NCBI RefSeq assembly: GCF_017354985.1
Contig: NZ_CP071501.1
Span: 2,127,501-2,191,500, forward strand
Length of the DNA stretch: 64,000 nucleotides
Reading direction: 5' to 3'
Origin: Shewanella cyperi
GTDB lineage: Bacteria; Pseudomonadota; Gammaproteobacteria; Enterobacterales; Shewanellaceae
Positions 23,534 through 32,796 of the stretch are shown one piece after another. The translations under genes were made by a program, and so were the position numbers. Each line of letters starts with the position of its first letter. Position 1 is the first letter of the stretch. Under the pieces are notes generated by a model. The model saw only the letters and a list, made by a program, of their open reading frames with translations. It was not told where the DNA came from and made no database searches.

Positions 23534-24745
23534 CTACTCCGCGATTCTCTCTATGCGGGCGAGATAAAAGCCGTCAAAACCCTGATTTGCGGGCGTAATA
23601 CACTCATCATCCAGCAGGCGGAAGTTGCTTTGCGCCGCAAGAAATTTGTCCACCTGACGGCGGTTTTCGGATGGCAGTATCGAGCAGGTTGCGTAAACCA
23701 GTATGCCGCCGACCTTCAACATCCGGCTGTAGCTGCCGAGAATATGTTCCTGCAACTCCATCAGCACCGGCAAACGCTCTTCGGTGTCTCGCCACTTGGC
23801 ATCGGGGTTACGTTTGAGTACCCCAAGGCCAGAACAGGGTACATCGAGCAGCAGCCGATCGGCGGACAGCTTGAGGCGCTTGATGGTCTTGCTGCCGGCA
23901 ATGAGGCGGGTTTCAACATTGTGGGCACCGGCGCGGCGGGCACGCTGCTTCAGGTTATCCAGCTTCCATTGCTCCACATCCATGGCCAGCAGACGACCAC
24001 GGCCCTGCATCTTGGCAGCCAGATGCAGGGTCTTGCCGCCGGCTCCGGCACAGGCATCGATCACCCGCATGCCGGGCGCCACATCCAGGGCATCGGCCAC
24101 CAGCTGCGAACCAGCATCCTGCTGCTCAAACCAACCATCGGCGAAACTCTGGGTGCGAAACAGCGCCGCATCCGAGGTCACTTCCAGCGCCGAGGGCACA
24201 CCGGCCACCGGCTGGGTATCAACGCCTTCGCCCTTGAGACGGGCCATCAGCGCCTGCGGATCGCACTTGAGACCGTTGCTGCGCAGATAGCGCTTGGGTG
24301 CCAGCGCCAGTGCCGCGCGCTCTGCCGGCCAGGCCTCGCCCAGCTCCGCTTGGCCCAGGGTATCCAACCAGGCGGGACAACCGTCCCACAGTGGACCTTG
24401 GTTGCGGGCCTGTGTCAGACGACCTGCGAATTCGGCCGCATCCACCGGCAAGGCGTACTTCATTTTCGGCAGTGGCAATTCATGGAACAGATGCCAGGCA
24501 TTGATAAGCCGCGAACCTTCACGCTCCACCCTTGCCGGCTCTATGTCGGCCAGATAGCAAAACAGATTCAGACGCCGCAGCAGATCCCCCGTGACCAGAG
24601 CTATCCTGGCCTGCTCGGCAGGTGCCAGTTGCAGTCCTGAGAAGTGTTTTGAATAGGCTCTGTCCAGGGGCGCACCTTCAATCAAAACCTGATTGAGGAC
24701 ACCGAGCACCAATTCGCAGGAAGACGCAGACAAGGGAGATAACAT
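23534..24745 (-). CDS. RsmB/NOP2-family RNA cytosine-C5 methyltransferase
   Basis: SAM-dependent m5C methyltransferase, probably acting on rRNA. The 403 residues contain an N-terminal helical domain of the NusB-like type. The Rossmann core has motif I DACAGAGGKTLHLAAKM, motif IV LLLDVPCSGLGVLKRNP with the PC Cys, and motif VI VYATCSILPSENRRQVD with the catalytic TC Cys. It lacks the long PUA-like tail of RsmF. Whether it is the RsmB orthologue or a paralogue modifying another site cannot be said; RsmB is normally next to fmt, and it is not here. ATG at 24745. Confidence 0.88.
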   Translation of the reverse strand: MLSPLSASSCELVLGVLNQVLIEGAPLDRAYSKHFSGLQLAPAEQARIALVTGDLLRRLNLFCYLADIEPARVEREGSRLINAWHLFHELPLPKMKYALPVDAAEFAGRLTQARNQGPLWDGCPAWLDTLGQAELGEAWPAERAALALAPKRYLRSNGLKCDPQALMARLKGEGVDTQPVAGVPSALEVTSDAALFRTQSFADGWFEQQDAGSQLVADALDVAPGMRVIDACAGAGGKTLHLAAKMQGRGRLLAMDVEQWKLDNLKQRARRAGAHNVETRLIAGSKTIKRLKLSADRLLLDVPCSGLGVLKRNPDAKWRDTEERLPVLMELQEHILGSYSRMLKVGGILVYATCSILPSENRRQVDKFLAAQSNFRLLDDECITPANQGFDGFYLARIERIAE

Positions 24746-24850
24746 AATGGCAGGATCCGGGTGAAGAAAACCGCCGGATCTTAGGCGTTAACGCCGGCGG
24801 GCGCAAGGCGAACCTGCCCCGAAAGCCACAAACGGCGTGAAAAATCCGCC

Positions 24851-24880
24851 AAAATAAAAAGAGGCCCCGCAGGGCCCCTT
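24851..24880 (-). terminator. Terminator after the sugar permease
   Basis: On the minus strand a GC-rich hairpin (GGCCC/GGGCC core, 24861-24880) is followed by a T-rich run (24851-24860). It closes the permease gene, so the downstream methyltransferase probably has its own promoter. Confidence 0.65.
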
Positions 24881-24907
24881 TCAAACTCGGCAATAGTGCC
24901 TGCAATA

Positions 24908-26149
24908 TCAGTCCAGGCGTGAACCGCGCAGGCCATAAAACAGTATGTAACCATAGCAAAGGACCGGCAGCACGAAGGACAGATGCAGCCCGACCCCATC
25001 GGCCAGCATGCCCTGAAACAGCGGGATGATGGCGCCACCGACAATGGCCAGACACAGCACACCGGAACCCTGTGAAGTGGCAGGACCAAGATCCCGCAGT
25101 GCCAGGCTGAAAATGGTTGGAAACATGATGGAATTGAACAGGCCCACGGCCAGGATGGACCACATGGCCAGCTGACCTTCGCTGCCCATGGCAACCATCA
25201 CCAGCGCCGCCGCCATCAGAGCGTTGAACGCCAGCACCTTACCGGCAGCCACTTTTTGCATTACGGCAGAGCCGATAAAGCGCCCCACCATGGCACCACC
25301 CCAGTAATAGGCGATGTAATGGGCCGCGTCGGCTTCAGCCAGTCCGGCGACCTTGTCATCGCCAAGGAAGTTCACCAGCAAGCTGCCGATGGCCACTTCA
25401 CCGCCCACATAAACGAAAATAGCCACGGCGCCGAGCACCAGGTGACGGTAGCTCAGGGCGCTGCGGACAGGTTCAGCAACCGCGTCTTCCTGGCTGTGGA
25501 TGACGGGCAATGACAACTTGGAAAACACCAGTGCCAGCAGGCCCAGCATGCCTGCCAGCAACAGATAAGGCAGCTTGACCACATCGGCCTCGGCCTGGGC
25601 GTCCAGGGCTGCGCCACTGGCCACTGACAGGATCAATACGGCACCGAAAAAAGGCGCCACTGTGGTGCCAAGAGAGTTGAAGGCCTGGGTCAGGGTCAGT
25701 CGGCTTGAGGCGGTTTCCGGATTGCCGAGTGCCGTCACATAGGGGTTGGCAGCCACCTGCAGTACAGTGATGCCGGACGCCAACACAAACAAGGCACCGA
25801 GGAACAAGCCATAGGATATGGCCGCTGCCGCGGGGTAAAACAACAGGCAACCTATGGCCGCAACCACCAAACCTGTCACTATACCGCGCTGATAGCCGAG
25901 TTTTTTCACCAACTGCCCTGCCGGTACCGACACCAGGAAGTAAGCGCCGAAGAAGCAGAACTGGATCAGCATCGCCTGGGTATAGTTCAGTGAGAACACG
26001 CCCTTGAGGTGCGGGATCAAAATATCATTCAGGCAGGTAATAAAACCCCACATAAAGAACAGCGACGTGAGCGACGTCAGGGCAAAACCGTATTTGCCCT
26101 CTGTTGCCGCCACTTGGACCGTAGCCCCGGTGTTGATACTGCTTGCCAT
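24908..26149 (-). CDS. FucP/GluP-type sugar:proton symporter (MFS)
   Basis: Inner-membrane permease of the fucose/glucose-galactose group. It has 413 residues from the ATG at 26149 (GAGGA upstream); an earlier in-frame start at 26209 has no support. Twelve hydrophobic spans are evident. Motifs: [20 protein letters not shown] near the N-terminus, [20 protein letters not shown], and [20 protein letters not shown], the hallmark of this group. It lies downstream of the alpha-glucosidase gene on the same strand, after a 196-base gap. Glucose released from maltodextrins is the likely substrate. Confidence 0.88.
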   Translation of the reverse strand: MASSINTGATVQVAATEGKYGFALTSLTSLFFMWGFITCLNDILIPHLKGVFSLNYTQAMLIQFCFFGAYFLVSVPAGQLVKKLGYQRGIVTGLVVAAIGCLLFYPAAAAISYGLFLGALFVLASGITVLQVAANPYVTALGNPETASSRLTLTQAFNSLGTTVAPFFGAVLILSVASGAALDAQAEADVVKLPYLLLAGMLGLLALVFSKLSLPVIHSQEDAVAEPVRSALSYRHLVLGAVAIFVYVGGEVAIGSLLVNFLGDDKVAGLAEADAAHYIAYYWGGAMVGRFIGSAVMQKVAAGKVLAFNALMAAALVMVAMGSEGQLAMWSILAVGLFNSIMFPTIFSLALRDLGPATSQGSGVLCLAIVGGAIIPLFQGMLADGVGLHLSFVLPVLCYGYILFYGLRGSRLD

Positions 26150-26283
26150 AGCTTCCTCTCTTTCTGTTGTTATCGTTATTTGCGACGCCAGGCCGGCCCC
26201 AAGGGTCAACCTCGACCGCTGTCGCTATGTATAAAATATTCCATCTTCGACTGATACTGATGAAAACCCGGCGCCTGGTCAAC

Positions 26284-26309
26284 GATTAAGCCCGTCTCCA
26301 GGCTTAATC
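26284..26309. other. 9-bp perfect hairpin between alpha-glucosidase and permease
   Basis: GATTAAGCC (26284-26292) pairs with GGCTTAATC (26301-26309) around eight bases. There is no adjacent T run on the minus strand, so it is only a weak terminator candidate for the alpha-glucosidase gene; a processing or attenuation hairpin is equally possible. Confidence 0.4.
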
Positions 26310-26345
26310 ATGCATCAGATTTTTTCATCCAATAATTTGATTTAA

Positions 26346-27968
26346 TCAGCTCAGCTTGGCAAAAAAGCTGCCATAGGGCGGCAGGCTCAGGCTATCCCCC
26401 ACAAGTTGCCCCGCGACCAGCCCATGGCCCTGGAGACCTTCTGACACCTTTAAGCCATGCAAATCGTGGCTTTCTTCGGAGCTACCGAGGTTAAAGGCCA
26501 CCAGGTATTGCTCATTTTGCCATTGTCTGATGAACAGCAGCAAAGGCTCTTTGCTGTCGATAAATTTGATATCACCCACCACCAAAGCCGGGTGTTGTTT
26601 ACGCCAGGCCATAAAGCGGCGGAATTGGTTCAGCACTGAATCTTCTGCGCTTTCCTGCACATCCACTGCTTTGGGCAGGTGCTCGGGAGCCAATGGCAGC
26701 CAGGGTTTGCCGTTGCTGAACCCGGCTTCCTTTGCCTGCGCCTGCCAGGGCATGGGGGTGCGGCAGCCGTCACGGCCCTTGAAGTTGGGCCAGAAAGCAA
26801 TGCCAAAGGGATCCTGCAGGGCCTCAAAAGGAATGTCGGCTTCGGTGAGCCCCAGCTCTTCACCCTGATAGCTGCAAATACTGCCGCGCAAACTGGCGAG
26901 CATGGCGCTCAGCATCTTGGCCATATCAGCAGGCGCATCGGCACCACCCCAACGGCTCAGTACCCGCTCCACATCATGATTGCCTATGGCCCAACAGGGC
27001 CAACCGTCACCAATGCTGGCTTCCAGGGCTTCCACCGTGCTGCGGATATAACCGGCACTGTAATCCTTGGTCAACAGTTCGAAGCTGTAGGCCATGTGCA
27101 GGCGGCCATCACCCTGGGTGTATTCGGCCATGGTGGCCAGAGAGTCTTCAGAAGACACCTCCCCCAGGGTCACGGTACCTGGGTAGCGGTCGATCAGCGC
27201 CCGCAACTCCTCGATAAAACCGACGGTCTCGGGACGGGTGTTGTTGTAATAGTGATATTGATAGGCGTAGGGGTTGTCTTCCGAGAAGCCCCTGCCCTGA
27301 CGTTGATCCTTGGGCTTGGCCGGATTATCCCTGAGCTCCGCATCATGGAAGCAGAAGGTAATGGCATCGAGGCGGAAACCATCAACGCCTTTTTTCAGCC
27401 AGAACTCCACATTGCTCAGCACGGCACGACGCACGTCTTCACAGTGGAAATTGAGATCCGGCTGGCTTTTCAGGAAGTTGTGCAGGTAGTACTGCTGGCG
27501 ACGGGGTTCCCATTCCCAGGCACAGCCGCCGAAAATGGCCAGCCAGTTGTTGGGCGGGGTACCGTCTTCGCGGGGATCGGCCCATACATACCAGTCAGCC
27601 TTGGGGTTATCCCGGCTTTGGCGGCTCTCTTCAAACCAGGCATGGGCATCGGAGGTGTGACTCAGCACCTGATCTATGATGACCTTGAGTCCCAGGCTAT
27701 GGGCCTTGGCAATCAATTCATCAAAGTCTTCCATGGTGCCAAACAATGGGTCGATGGCCAGATAGTCACTGATGTCATAACCGAAGTCTTTCATCGGAGA
27801 CTTGAAAAAGGGCGAGATCCAGATCGCATCCACGTTCAGGCTGGCGATATAATCCAGCTTGGCAATGATGCCCTTGAGATCGCCGACGCCATCGCCGTTG
27901 GTATCCAGCATACTGCGCGGATAGATCTGGTAGATGACGCCACCGCGCCACCAGGCTAACTCATTCAT
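26346..27968 (-). CDS. GH13 alpha-glucosidase (cytoplasmic)
   Basis: Hydrolyses short alpha-glucosides such as maltose and maltodextrins to glucose. The 540 residues have no signal peptide, so it acts in the cytoplasm. The (beta/alpha)8 GH13 motifs are complete: DVLSH-like region II DQVLSHTS, nucleophile Asp201 in GFRLDAITF, acid Glu270 in TLGEVSSED, and His331-Asp332 in AIGNHDVERV. The domain B insertion with NNWLAIFGGCAWEW is typical of the oligo-1,6-glucosidase/alpha-glucosidase group (like GH13_23). It is divergent from the TonB receptor, with two operator-like palindromes between. Confidence 0.92.
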   Translation of the reverse strand: MNELAWWRGGVIYQIYPRSMLDTNGDGVGDLKGIIAKLDYIASLNVDAIWISPFFKSPMKDFGYDISDYLAIDPLFGTMEDFDELIAKAHSLGLKVIIDQVLSHTSDAHAWFEESRQSRDNPKADWYVWADPREDGTPPNNWLAIFGGCAWEWEPRRQQYYLHNFLKSQPDLNFHCEDVRRAVLSNVEFWLKKGVDGFRLDAITFCFHDAELRDNPAKPKDQRQGRGFSEDNPYAYQYHYYNNTRPETVGFIEELRALIDRYPGTVTLGEVSSEDSLATMAEYTQGDGRLHMAYSFELLTKDYSAGYIRSTVEALEASIGDGWPCWAIGNHDVERVLSRWGGADAPADMAKMLSAMLASLRGSICSYQGEELGLTEADIPFEALQDPFGIAFWPNFKGRDGCRTPMPWQAQAKEAGFSNGKPWLPLAPEHLPKAVDVQESAEDSVLNQFRRFMAWRKQHPALVVGDIKFIDSKEPLLLFIRQWQNEQYLVAFNLGSSEESHDLHGLKVSEGLQGHGLVAGQLVGDSLSLPPYGSFFAKLS

Positions 27969-28106
27969 TCTCGCCTCTTTTTTACTTTTATGGCCGGCAT
28001 CTGCACTGATGTCAGGGTTACAACTTTGTTGCCCCGAGGTAAGCGGTTTGACGCCTTTTAGGATTGAAACGAGGATACGTGAACTGGGAAACCGCCTTCA
28101 ATACGG

Positions 28107-28122
28107 CTGCATACGTATGCAG
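28107..28122. promoter_or_regulatory. MalR-type LacI-family operator 1
   Basis: CTGCATACGTATGCAG is a perfect 16-bp palindrome with a central CG, the form expected of LacI-family operators. The LacI-type gene at 50245-51276 is the likely regulator. Two relatives occur in this window, both upstream of carbohydrate genes. Confidence 0.75.
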
Positions 28123-28256
28123 AGATCATTCCTCATCGCAGCTGGCGGACAGAATGTTCTATTCCTATATTAAACAATGAGTAACAAGCATTTGTTCGTA
28201 TGAAAAAGCCCTCTTTTTAACCATAACGGCGTCACAATCCTGCTCCATGGGCCTTT

Positions 28257-28272
28257 TGAATACGTATGCACA
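28257..28272. promoter_or_regulatory. MalR-type LacI-family operator 2
   Basis: TGAATACGTATGCACA shares the ATACGTATGCA core with the perfect palindrome 150 bases away. The pair could allow looped repression of both divergent units. Confidence 0.68.
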
Positions 28273-28452
28273 CGATTGAGCAAGCCCAAATGGCGGGAGT
28301 AGTATCTTCACCGTTGTGCAACAATTTGGTTATAAAAACGGCACTTATGCAGTCAGGTAAGCGCGTTAACGCCAAATACACTACTACAAATGACTGTTGT
28401 CCCAACACTTATAAGCTAAGACATGAGCTATAGCGACAAAGGGGAAAGATGA

Positions 28453-31215
28453 ATGTTCCAATATAAACCGAGCCTACTGACGTTGGCACTGGTAGCCGCC
28501 GGTGCCAGCATGTATTCCTACGGCGCGCTCGCCGCAGAAGATGCTGCCAACCAAAAAGCTGAAGACGAGTCCATTGAAGTTATTCAGGTGACCGGTATCC
28601 GCCGTTCACTGCAAGAATCCCAAGCCACCAAGATGTCCAACTCTTCGGTGGTTGAGGCCATTTCGGCCGAAGATATTGGCAAGTTGCCCGACGTCAGTAT
28701 TGCTGAATCTCTGGCACGTTTGCCCGGTGTTGCTGCGCAACGTCTTGACGGTCGCGCCAACGTAATCTCTATCCGTGGTCTGGGCCCGGACTTTACCACA
28801 GCCACTCTCAATGGCCGTGAACAGGCTTCGGTCAACGACAACCGCGGTGTTGAGTTTGACCAATACCCATCTGAACTCCTGAATCAGGTTGTGGTGTACA
28901 AGACGCCCGATGCATCCCTGATGGCTCAATCCATCGGTGGTACCGTGGACATGCGCACCATCAGCCCCCTGGCCCACGGCGAGCAAACCATTGCCGTTTC
29001 TGCCCGCGGTGAACTGAACGATCTGGGCGCGCTTAACAGCGACAGCACTGATAAGGGTTATCGCGCCAGTGTCTCCTATGTGGATCAGTTCCTCGACGAC
29101 ACCCTGGGTTTTGCCTTCGGTTATGCCCGCATGCAATCGCCCAACCAGGAAGAGCGTTGGCAGGCCTGGGGCTATCCCCGTATCGACTACAAAGATGATA
29201 ATTCACCTTATGTGCTGGGTGGAGCCAAACCCTTTGTACGATCCAGTGAACTGGAGCGGGATGGTTTCCTGATGGTGCTGGAATATCAGCCAAACGATCA
29301 ATTCCACAGCTTACTGGATGTGTATTACTCCCAGTTCAAAGATCAACAGCAATTACGTGGTATTGAAATGCCAGGTCGTTGGGGCGCTAACGATGACAAT
29401 AATGCTGGCGGTTGGGCTAACGACGGCATTACCGCTGTCGCAGTGGATAACGGTCTGGTCACTCAGGGCGTTATCAACAATGCCGGCGTTATCGTTCGTA
29501 ACGACGTCAATACCCGTGATGCAGACGCCCTGTCCATTGGCTGGAATAACAAGTACATAGTCAATGACAACTGGAGTCTGGAGGCGGATATCGCCCTGTC
29601 CAAGGCCAACCGTACCGACATAGGTATGGAAAGCTACAGCGGCACCGGCCGTGGCAATGGCAATGGCGCCACCGACACCCTGGGCTTTGCTTACCAGGGT
29701 GATGGTCGCTATCAGTTCACCCATGATCTGAACTATGCCGATCCCAACGTGATCAAACTGGGTGGAGCTTTCAGTTGGGGAGATCCGGTTGGACCAAGCA
29801 GCCAGGACGGTTTTATCAACAAACCCGAAATCGACGATGAACTCAAGTCCATGCGTCTTGCCGCCGAGTATGTGCTCGACAGCGGTGCCGTGCGCAGCGT
29901 GCAATTCGGTGTAAACTACACCGAGCGCGAAAAGTCCAAGCTGGACCAGGGTTTCTACCTGACCCTGAAAGACTACCCTGAAATGCTGACGGTGCCGGCG
30001 AAGTACCTGCTTGATCCTACTTCCCTGGCTTTCTTTGGCATGGGTGACATGCTGAGCTATGACTCCCTGGCTTTCTACAACGACGGCAACTACATAGAGA
30101 CCAATGCTGACTCTGTGGATCTGAGCCGCGCTACCAACTCCTGGTTGGTTAACGAGGAAGTGACCACCGGTTTTGTCAAAGCCAACCTGGAAACCGAAGT
30201 CTTCGGTCTGCCCATGTCAGGCAATATCGGCCTGCAGGCGGTACACACAGACCAAAGTTCCGACGGCACAGCAGCGACAGTTAACGCCCTTGGCAAAGTA
30301 GAGAAAACTCCAGTTACCGCCGGTGACAGCTATCTGGAATGGCTGCCCAGCATGAACCTGGCATTCGAAGTGGCAGAAGATCAGGTGGTACGCCTGGCCG
30401 CGGCCCGCACCCTGACCCGTGCCCGCATGGACAAGATGAATGCCAACGTTAACTTCAGCTACACCGAAACGCCATCAGCGGGGAATCCGAACTGGAGCGG
30501 TGGCGGCGGTAACCCGCAGCTGCGCCCCTGGCTGGCACGCCAGTATGATATCAGCTATGAAAACTACTTTGCCGATCAGGGTTATTTCTCTGTCGCCCTG
30601 TTCTACAAAGACCTGGAAAACTTCGTCTTCGATCAACACAGCGATTTTAACTTCGGTGAGCTGTTCCCTGAAAAATCAGGGAATCCAATCGGTGATGTGA
30701 CACTGCCACAAAATGGTAACGGTGGTTACGTTCGTGGTGTCGAGGCCACAGTTCAGCTGGACTTCGGTTATTTCGTACCCGAGATGGAAGGTTTCGGTAT
30801 GTACCTGAGCGGTACTTACAATGAAAGCGAAGTCAAAGAAACTGCCGACAGTGAACCCACTACACTGCCAGGCCTGTCTGAGAAGACCTTCAATGCCACG
30901 GTTTACTACGAAAACAGTGGCTTCCAGGCACGTATCAGCTCACGCTACCGCTCAGACTTCCTCGGCGAAGTGACCAAGATCAGTCTGCAGCGTGAGAACG
31001 TCAACATCAAAGCCGAAACCGTAGTGGACGCACAGGTGGGTTATGACTTCTCTGAAAGTGGCATCGAAGCCCTGTATGGCTTGTCGGTTCTGTTCCAGGT
31101 GAACAACCTGACCAACGAGCCTTTCATCTCCTACACAGGTGATGATCAGCGTTTCGTTCGAGACTACCAGAACTATGGTCGTAACTACATGCTGGGTGTG
31201 AACTACAAGTTCTAA
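28453..31215 (+). CDS. TonB-dependent outer-membrane receptor, maltodextrin-type
   Basis: A 920-residue outer-membrane transporter powered by TonB. A signal peptide (about residues 1-27) is followed by a TonB-box-like IEVIQVTGIRRSLQES. The plug domain shows VVEAISAEDIGKLPDVSIAE and NVISIRGLGPDFTTATLNGRE, and the barrel ends in YMLGVNYKF with a terminal Phe. The plug sequence is of the carbohydrate-receptor class rather than siderophore class. Genes around it encode alpha-glucan enzymes, so malto-oligosaccharides are the probable ligand (context only). ATG at 28453 after GGGGAAAG. Confidence 0.9.
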   Translation: MFQYKPSLLTLALVAAGASMYSYGALAAEDAANQKAEDESIEVIQVTGIRRSLQESQATKMSNSSVVEAISAEDIGKLPDVSIAESLARLPGVAAQRLDGRANVISIRGLGPDFTTATLNGREQASVNDNRGVEFDQYPSELLNQVVVYKTPDASLMAQSIGGTVDMRTISPLAHGEQTIAVSARGELNDLGALNSDSTDKGYRASVSYVDQFLDDTLGFAFGYARMQSPNQEERWQAWGYPRIDYKDDNSPYVLGGAKPFVRSSELERDGFLMVLEYQPNDQFHSLLDVYYSQFKDQQQLRGIEMPGRWGANDDNNAGGWANDGITAVAVDNGLVTQGVINNAGVIVRNDVNTRDADALSIGWNNKYIVNDNWSLEADIALSKANRTDIGMESYSGTGRGNGNGATDTLGFAYQGDGRYQFTHDLNYADPNVIKLGGAFSWGDPVGPSSQDGFINKPEIDDELKSMRLAAEYVLDSGAVRSVQFGVNYTEREKSKLDQGFYLTLKDYPEMLTVPAKYLLDPTSLAFFGMGDMLSYDSLAFYNDGNYIETNADSVDLSRATNSWLVNEEVTTGFVKANLETEVFGLPMSGNIGLQAVHTDQSSDGTAATVNALGKVEKTPVTAGDSYLEWLPSMNLAFEVAEDQVVRLAAARTLTRARMDKMNANVNFSYTETPSAGNPNWSGGGGNPQLRPWLARQYDISYENYFADQGYFSVALFYKDLENFVFDQHSDFNFGELFPEKSGNPIGDVTLPQNGNGGYVRGVEATVQLDFGYFVPEMEGFGMYLSGTYNESEVKETADSEPTTLPGLSEKTFNATVYYENSGFQARISSRYRSDFLGEVTKISLQRENVNIKAETVVDAQVGYDFSESGIEALYGLSVLFQVNNLTNEPFISYTGDDQRFVRDYQNYGRNYMLGVNYKF

Positions 31216-31235
31216 TCCCCAGGCTTGCTAGACTG

Positions 31236-31274
31236 AAAAATGCCCTTGTACTTCAGTGACAGGGGCATTTTTTT
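31236..31274 (+). terminator. Strong hairpin-T terminator between receptor and halogenase genes
   Basis: AAAAATGCCC (31236-31245) pairs with GGGCATTTTT (31263-31272). The stem extends inward with a G-T pair and there is a run of T residues. It lies 20 bases after the receptor stop and 29 before the halogenase start, so it should cut most transcripts after the abundant receptor. Confidence 0.8.
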
Positions 31275-31302
31275 AACAGAACCAGCTACAAGGAACCGGA
31301 TC

Positions 31303-32796
31303 ATGAACAATGGCATTCACAAGCTGCTGATCGTCGGTGGTGGCAGCGCCGGTTGGATGGCGGCGGCATTGCTCAGTCGCATGCTGCCAAAGCTGAGCAT
31401 TTCCCTGGTGGAGTCACCTTTGGTGGGCACCATAGGTGTAGGCGAAGCCAGTATACCTCCCCTGACCCACTTCAATCAGTTGCTTGGGATCTCTGAGGCC
31501 GAGTTCATTGCCGCGACCCAGGGAAGTTACAAACTGGGGATCGAGTTTGAAAATTGGGGTGCCAAGGGCGAGCGCTACATGCATGCCTTTGGCAGTATCG
31601 GAAAATCCCTCGGCGCCACCGACTTCCACCAGCTGTGGCTCAGACAACAAGCCGCAGGCGACAGCACGGATTTCTGGCGTTATTCTCTGAATTATCAGGC
31701 CGCCAAGGCCAACCGATTCTCACCCAACGCCCAGCTGCAGGGCTCCCCCCTGGCACCTTTGGTACACGCCTATCATTTTGACGCCGGTCTGTACGCTCAA
31801 ATGCTGCGCCGTTACAGTGAGAACAAGGGCGTCAACCGGATTGAAGGCCATATCACCCAGGTCATGCAGCAGGATGGCCGCATCGCCTCTGTGGTGCTGG
31901 ATTCGGGTCAAACACTCAGTGCAGACTTTTTTATTGATTGCACCGGCCTTGCCGCCTTGCTTATCGGCAAGACACTGGCCACCGAATTCGAGGATTGGGG
32001 CCATTTCTTGCCCTGCGATCGCGCCATTGCGGTACCGACCCAGCGCACCGAACCTCTGCAGCCCTATACACGGTCCATCGCCCATGAAGCAGGCTGGCAG
32101 TGGCGCATTCCACTGCAGCACAGAACCGGCAACGGCATGGTCTATTGCAGCGAGTATTGGAGTGAGGATGAAGCCACGGCGCGTCTATTGGCCAATTTGG
32201 ATGCCCCCATATTGGCCGAACCCAGGCTCATCAAATTCCGCACCGGTCGCAGGCAACAGCAATGGCAACAAAACTGCCTGGCATTGGGTCTGGCCAGCGG
32301 TTTCCTGGAGCCACTGGAGTCCACCAGCATTCACCTGATCCATTCCGGACTGGTGCGCTTTATCCGGCTGTTTCCAACGGATATGGATGGCGGTGCCTGC
32401 CGCGAAGAATATAACCGTCAATCCCGGGCCGAGTTTGAACAAATTCGTGACTTTATCATTTTGCATTACCATCTTAACCGTAGCCGTCATGGCCATAGCT
32501 CTGCCTTTTGGCAACACTGCGCCACCATGGATATCCCCGCAAGCCTGAAGCACAAGCTGGACTTGTTTGCCCAAGGTGGCCAGGTATTCCGTCATCAGGA
32601 TGAGCTCTTCAGTGAAGCGGCCTGGCAGCAGGTGTTCCTGGGTCAGGGACTGTTGCCGGCTCATTATCATCCTATGGCCGACACTCCCGCAGCCGCCGAT
32701 CTCTCCCAGTACCTCAAAGACATGGGCAAGGTAGTCGATGCCACCGTCGCTGCCATGCCTTCTCACACAGATTTTCTCAGGAGCCTAGCCCGATGA
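31303..32796 (+). CDS. Tryptophan-halogenase-family flavoprotein
   Basis: A 497-residue flavin-dependent halogenase homologue. It has the FAD-binding GGGSAGW (residues 12-18), the catalytic-type Lys77 in YKLGIEFENWG, and the WQWRIPLQHR motif that matches the W-x-W-x-I-P halogenase signature. The ATG at 31303 has AGGA upstream; a longer in-frame start inside the terminator is rejected. It sits between a TonB receptor and periplasmic amylases, overlapping the next start (ATGA). Such halogenase-like genes recur in carbohydrate TonB loci, but I know of no proven role there; no flavin reductase gene is nearby. Confidence 0.88.
   Translation: MNNGIHKLLIVGGGSAGWMAAALLSRMLPKLSISLVESPLVGTIGVGEASIPPLTHFNQLLGISEAEFIAATQGSYKLGIEFENWGAKGERYMHAFGSIGKSLGATDFHQLWLRQQAAGDSTDFWRYSLNYQAAKANRFSPNAQLQGSPLAPLVHAYHFDAGLYAQMLRRYSENKGVNRIEGHITQVMQQDGRIASVVLDSGQTLSADFFIDCTGLAALLIGKTLATEFEDWGHFLPCDRAIAVPTQRTEPLQPYTRSIAHEAGWQWRIPLQHRTGNGMVYCSEYWSEDEATARLLANLDAPILAEPRLIKFRTGRRQQQWQQNCLALGLASGFLEPLESTSIHLIHSGLVRFIRLFPTDMDGGACREEYNRQSRAEFEQIRDFIILHYHLNRSRHGHSSAFWQHCATMDIPASLKHKLDLFAQGGQVFRHQDELFSEAAWQQVFLGQGLLPAHYHPMADTPAAADLSQYLKDMGKVVDATVAAMPSHTDFLRSLAR

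Larger units (their letters stand above)
27969..28452. other. Shared regulatory region of alpha-glucosidase and TonB receptor
   Basis: A 484-base divergent region without a gene. It contains two operator-like sites (28107-28122 and 28257-28272) with the same ATACGTAT core. A TATAAA near 28330 may serve the receptor gene. Confidence 0.7.

Noticed and set aside
26679..27959. 426-codon plus-strand frame opposite the alpha-glucosidase
   Set aside because: Antisense to an intact GH13 gene with all catalytic motifs; no plausible protein family.
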